DNA of 5,507 nt. Source: an uncultured Porphyromonadaceae bacterium (GTDB taxonomy: Bacteria > Bacteroidota > Bacteroidia > Bacteroidales > Muribaculaceae). The position numbers and the translations under genes are program-made. The notes beneath the pieces are model-generated. The model had not been told where the DNA came from and searched no databases. It saw nothing but the letters and a program-made list of their open reading frames with translations. Of the stretch, positions 4,380 through 5,507 are shown piece after piece. The stretch's first letter is position 1. Each line of letters opens with the position of its first letter. The DNA is taken from positions 1 through 5,507 of the forward strand of contig CAMWZE010000130.1 of NCBI GenBank assembly GCA_947178685.1, written 5' to 3'.

Positions 4380-5507
4380 TCATAAAAGTCCTCGTTTTTT
4401 GTTTAGAGATTTACAACATGTTTCATGTGCGAGTTGCAGTTTGTCGGCTCCGTTTACTTTCCTCATAACGGTTCGCCACGGTGTGTCCTTAGTAATGGTG
4501 TTTCCACATATCGGACAACAACGCTTTTGACTTTCCCACATATGTATCAGGGATTTTCTTCCTTTGAGATTCTCTTTCATACGCAGTAGATTTCTGTCAA
4601 GGAAGTAGTCGTACCATTCTGCATCATATGGATTGGCGTCTCCTTTAATTTGGGGATACTTTGTTATTTTGGTGTCGAACAGACGTGTCAGAAGGAAATG
4701 GGTGTTCCCTTTTGCTGTCTCTGCCTCTATCCCGAAGCACCAATCACGGTTGTTCACACGATGGAAATATCGATTCTTTATCCATCCAAGAGATTTGTTT
4801 GAGTGCCGTCTACGACACCATCGCCAAATCATATTGAATATCTTTTGGTCGGTTTTCCTGAATGTCTCTGAGGCTGCACAATATCTGTAATACATTGCCC
4901 ATCCCGTTAATATGGGGTTCAGCATCATGAGAATATCCTCCTGCGTCACTGTTCTATGTGATTTCAGAAGAACCTTTACCTTGTCAGTAAGTTTCTTCAC
5001 ACCTTTCTTTGACGGTTTGGTCAAAAGTGTATCATTATATTTGCGTACATTGAATCCAAGAAAATCAAATCCATCGGATATATGGGTTATAACCGTCTTT
5101 TCTTCTGATAATTCCAGACCTCTTTCCTTGAAGAAATCAATCAGGATTGGTTTTACCTCATTCTCCAGGATTTCCTTGGACGCTCCTGTAATGATGAAAT
5201 CATCAGCATATCTCACAAGACTGACTTTTGGGTTATAGGCAACACCATTTTTAGTTGTTGGCTTAAATCCCGAAAGAGCCTTTTCTATGCCGTTAAGAGT
5301 GATGTTTGCAAGAGTAGGCGATATTATTCCACCTTGTGGTGTACCTTCCTCTGTTGGAAAAAGTTCGCCCTTGAATACGAAGCCACATTTAAGCCATTTG
5401 CGTAGAATCTCCTTATCCATAGGGATATTGTTGAGAAGCCACTCGAGGCTTAAATGGTCGAAGCAACCCTTTATATCTCCCTCTAACACCCATTCGGGTG
5501 AGTATGA
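4380..5507 (-). CDS. ltrA-like: Group II intron reverse transcriptase/maturase, C-terminal 375 residues
   Basis: The frame is open across the window edge (SYSPEWVLEGDIKGCFDHLS at its start), so the GTG at 5489 is an internal valine and the true start lies outside. Numbering from the edge: GDIKGCFD (about 10-17) holds an RT active-site Asp; GTPQGGIISPTLANI (about 55-69) is RT block 4; YADD (100-103) is the catalytic core; EEKTVITHISDGFDFLGF (about 135-152) follows. The maturase X domain carries LNPILTGWAMYYRY (196-209). The C-terminus has a zinc-like CPICG (331-335) and AHETCC (360-365), the remains of an HNH-type endonuclease domain without the usual HH pair. Family knowledge: the protein binds its intron RNA, aids splicing and copies it into target DNA. 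The TGA stop (4382-4380) overlaps an ATG in another frame (ATGA), but that ATG is not a real gene start. Confidence 0.95.
   Translation of the reverse strand, partial: SYSPEWVLEGDIKGCFDHLSLEWLLNNIPMDKEILRKWLKCGFVFKGELFPTEEGTPQGGIISPTLANITLNGIEKALSGFKPTTKNGVAYNPKVSLVRYADDFIITGASKEILENEVKPILIDFFKERGLELSEEKTVITHISDGFDFLGFNVRKYNDTLLTKPSKKGVKKLTDKVKVLLKSHRTVTQEDILMMLNPILTGWAMYYRYCAASETFRKTDQKIFNMIWRWCRRRHSNKSLGWIKNRYFHRVNNRDWCFGIEAETAKGNTHFLLTRLFDTKITKYPQIKGDANPYDAEWYDYFLDRNLLRMKENLKGRKSLIHMWESQKRCCPICGNTITKDTPWRTVMRKVNGADKLQLAHETCCKSLNKKRGLL

Larger units (their letters stand above)
4276..5507 (-). mobile_element. Group II intron with RT ORF, 3' part (5' end beyond window)
   Basis: Seen: in minus-strand order, an RT/maturase ORF, a short linker with a small hairpin, a domain V, a domain VI with a bulged A, and a terminal GAT immediately before a resumed coupling-protein frame. 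This is the standard layout of a bacterial mobile group II intron, a self-splicing ribozyme that retrohomes through its RT. The intron lies in the same orientation as its host gene, as needed for splicing. Domains I-III, the GUGYG 5' end and the exon-binding sites are outside the window, so class and target recognition cannot be determined here. Confidence 0.93.

Noticed and set aside
4912..5238. Plus-strand ORF of 108 codons
   Set aside because: Antisense to the RT/maturase domain with YADD and block 4 motifs; shadow frame.
1..5507. CRISPR array, tRNA, rRNA, IS ends or attachment sites
   Set aside because: No regular repeat-spacer series, cloverleaf with T-loop, rRNA-like stretch, terminal inverted repeat pair or long direct repeats were recognised by eye.

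Overview
The window looks like part of a Bacteroidales (Bacteroides/Prevotella-like) chromosome or integrative conjugative element. Three things suggest this: a TATCTTTG-type -7 promoter box, start codons without clear Shine-Dalgarno sequences, and a coupling protein of the Bacteroidetes MobC/TraG type. Every gene and gene remnant I can support reads on the minus strand, so in transcription order the window runs from its right end to its left end. There are no tools behind this reading; family calls rest on motif recognition.

Right part (1925-5507), conjugation module. A type IV coupling protein gene (mobC-like) is split by a group II intron. Only the 3' exon (2680-4275) is in the window. It carries the Walker B half of the ATPase, while the Walker A half must lie beyond position 5507. 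The intron (4276 to past 5507) shows its reverse transcriptase/maturase ORF, a near-textbook 34-nt domain V with a GAAA loop, a domain VI hairpin with a bulged branch-point A, and a 3' end in AT. Precise excision restores codon phase on the 3' side. A TraX-family membrane protein gene follows mobC after a 35-base gap and is probably cotranscribed.

Middle (1447-1924), no intact gene. It holds a weakly coding-like relic that ends at a hairpin, a dyad overlapping a possible promoter box, and a pair of spaced 8-bp direct repeats upstream of a dead regulator gene.

Left part (1-1446), decay zone plus one live gene. A TetR-family regulator gene (800-1446) is a clear pseudogene, with TAG at codon 24, TAA at codon 130 and a one-base deletion near codon 176. 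Next to it (316-660) is a more decayed, unidentified coding relic. At the left edge is the intact 5' part of a ThiF/E1-like adenylyltransferase gene with its own -7 box.

The transfer genes would work together only if the intron splices: MobC couples the relaxosome to the mating channel, and TraX is a membrane accessory protein. I did not find a clearly new defence or signalling system. The most interesting features are the intron in the coupling protein and the cluster of recently broken genes between the conjugation module and the ThiF gene.
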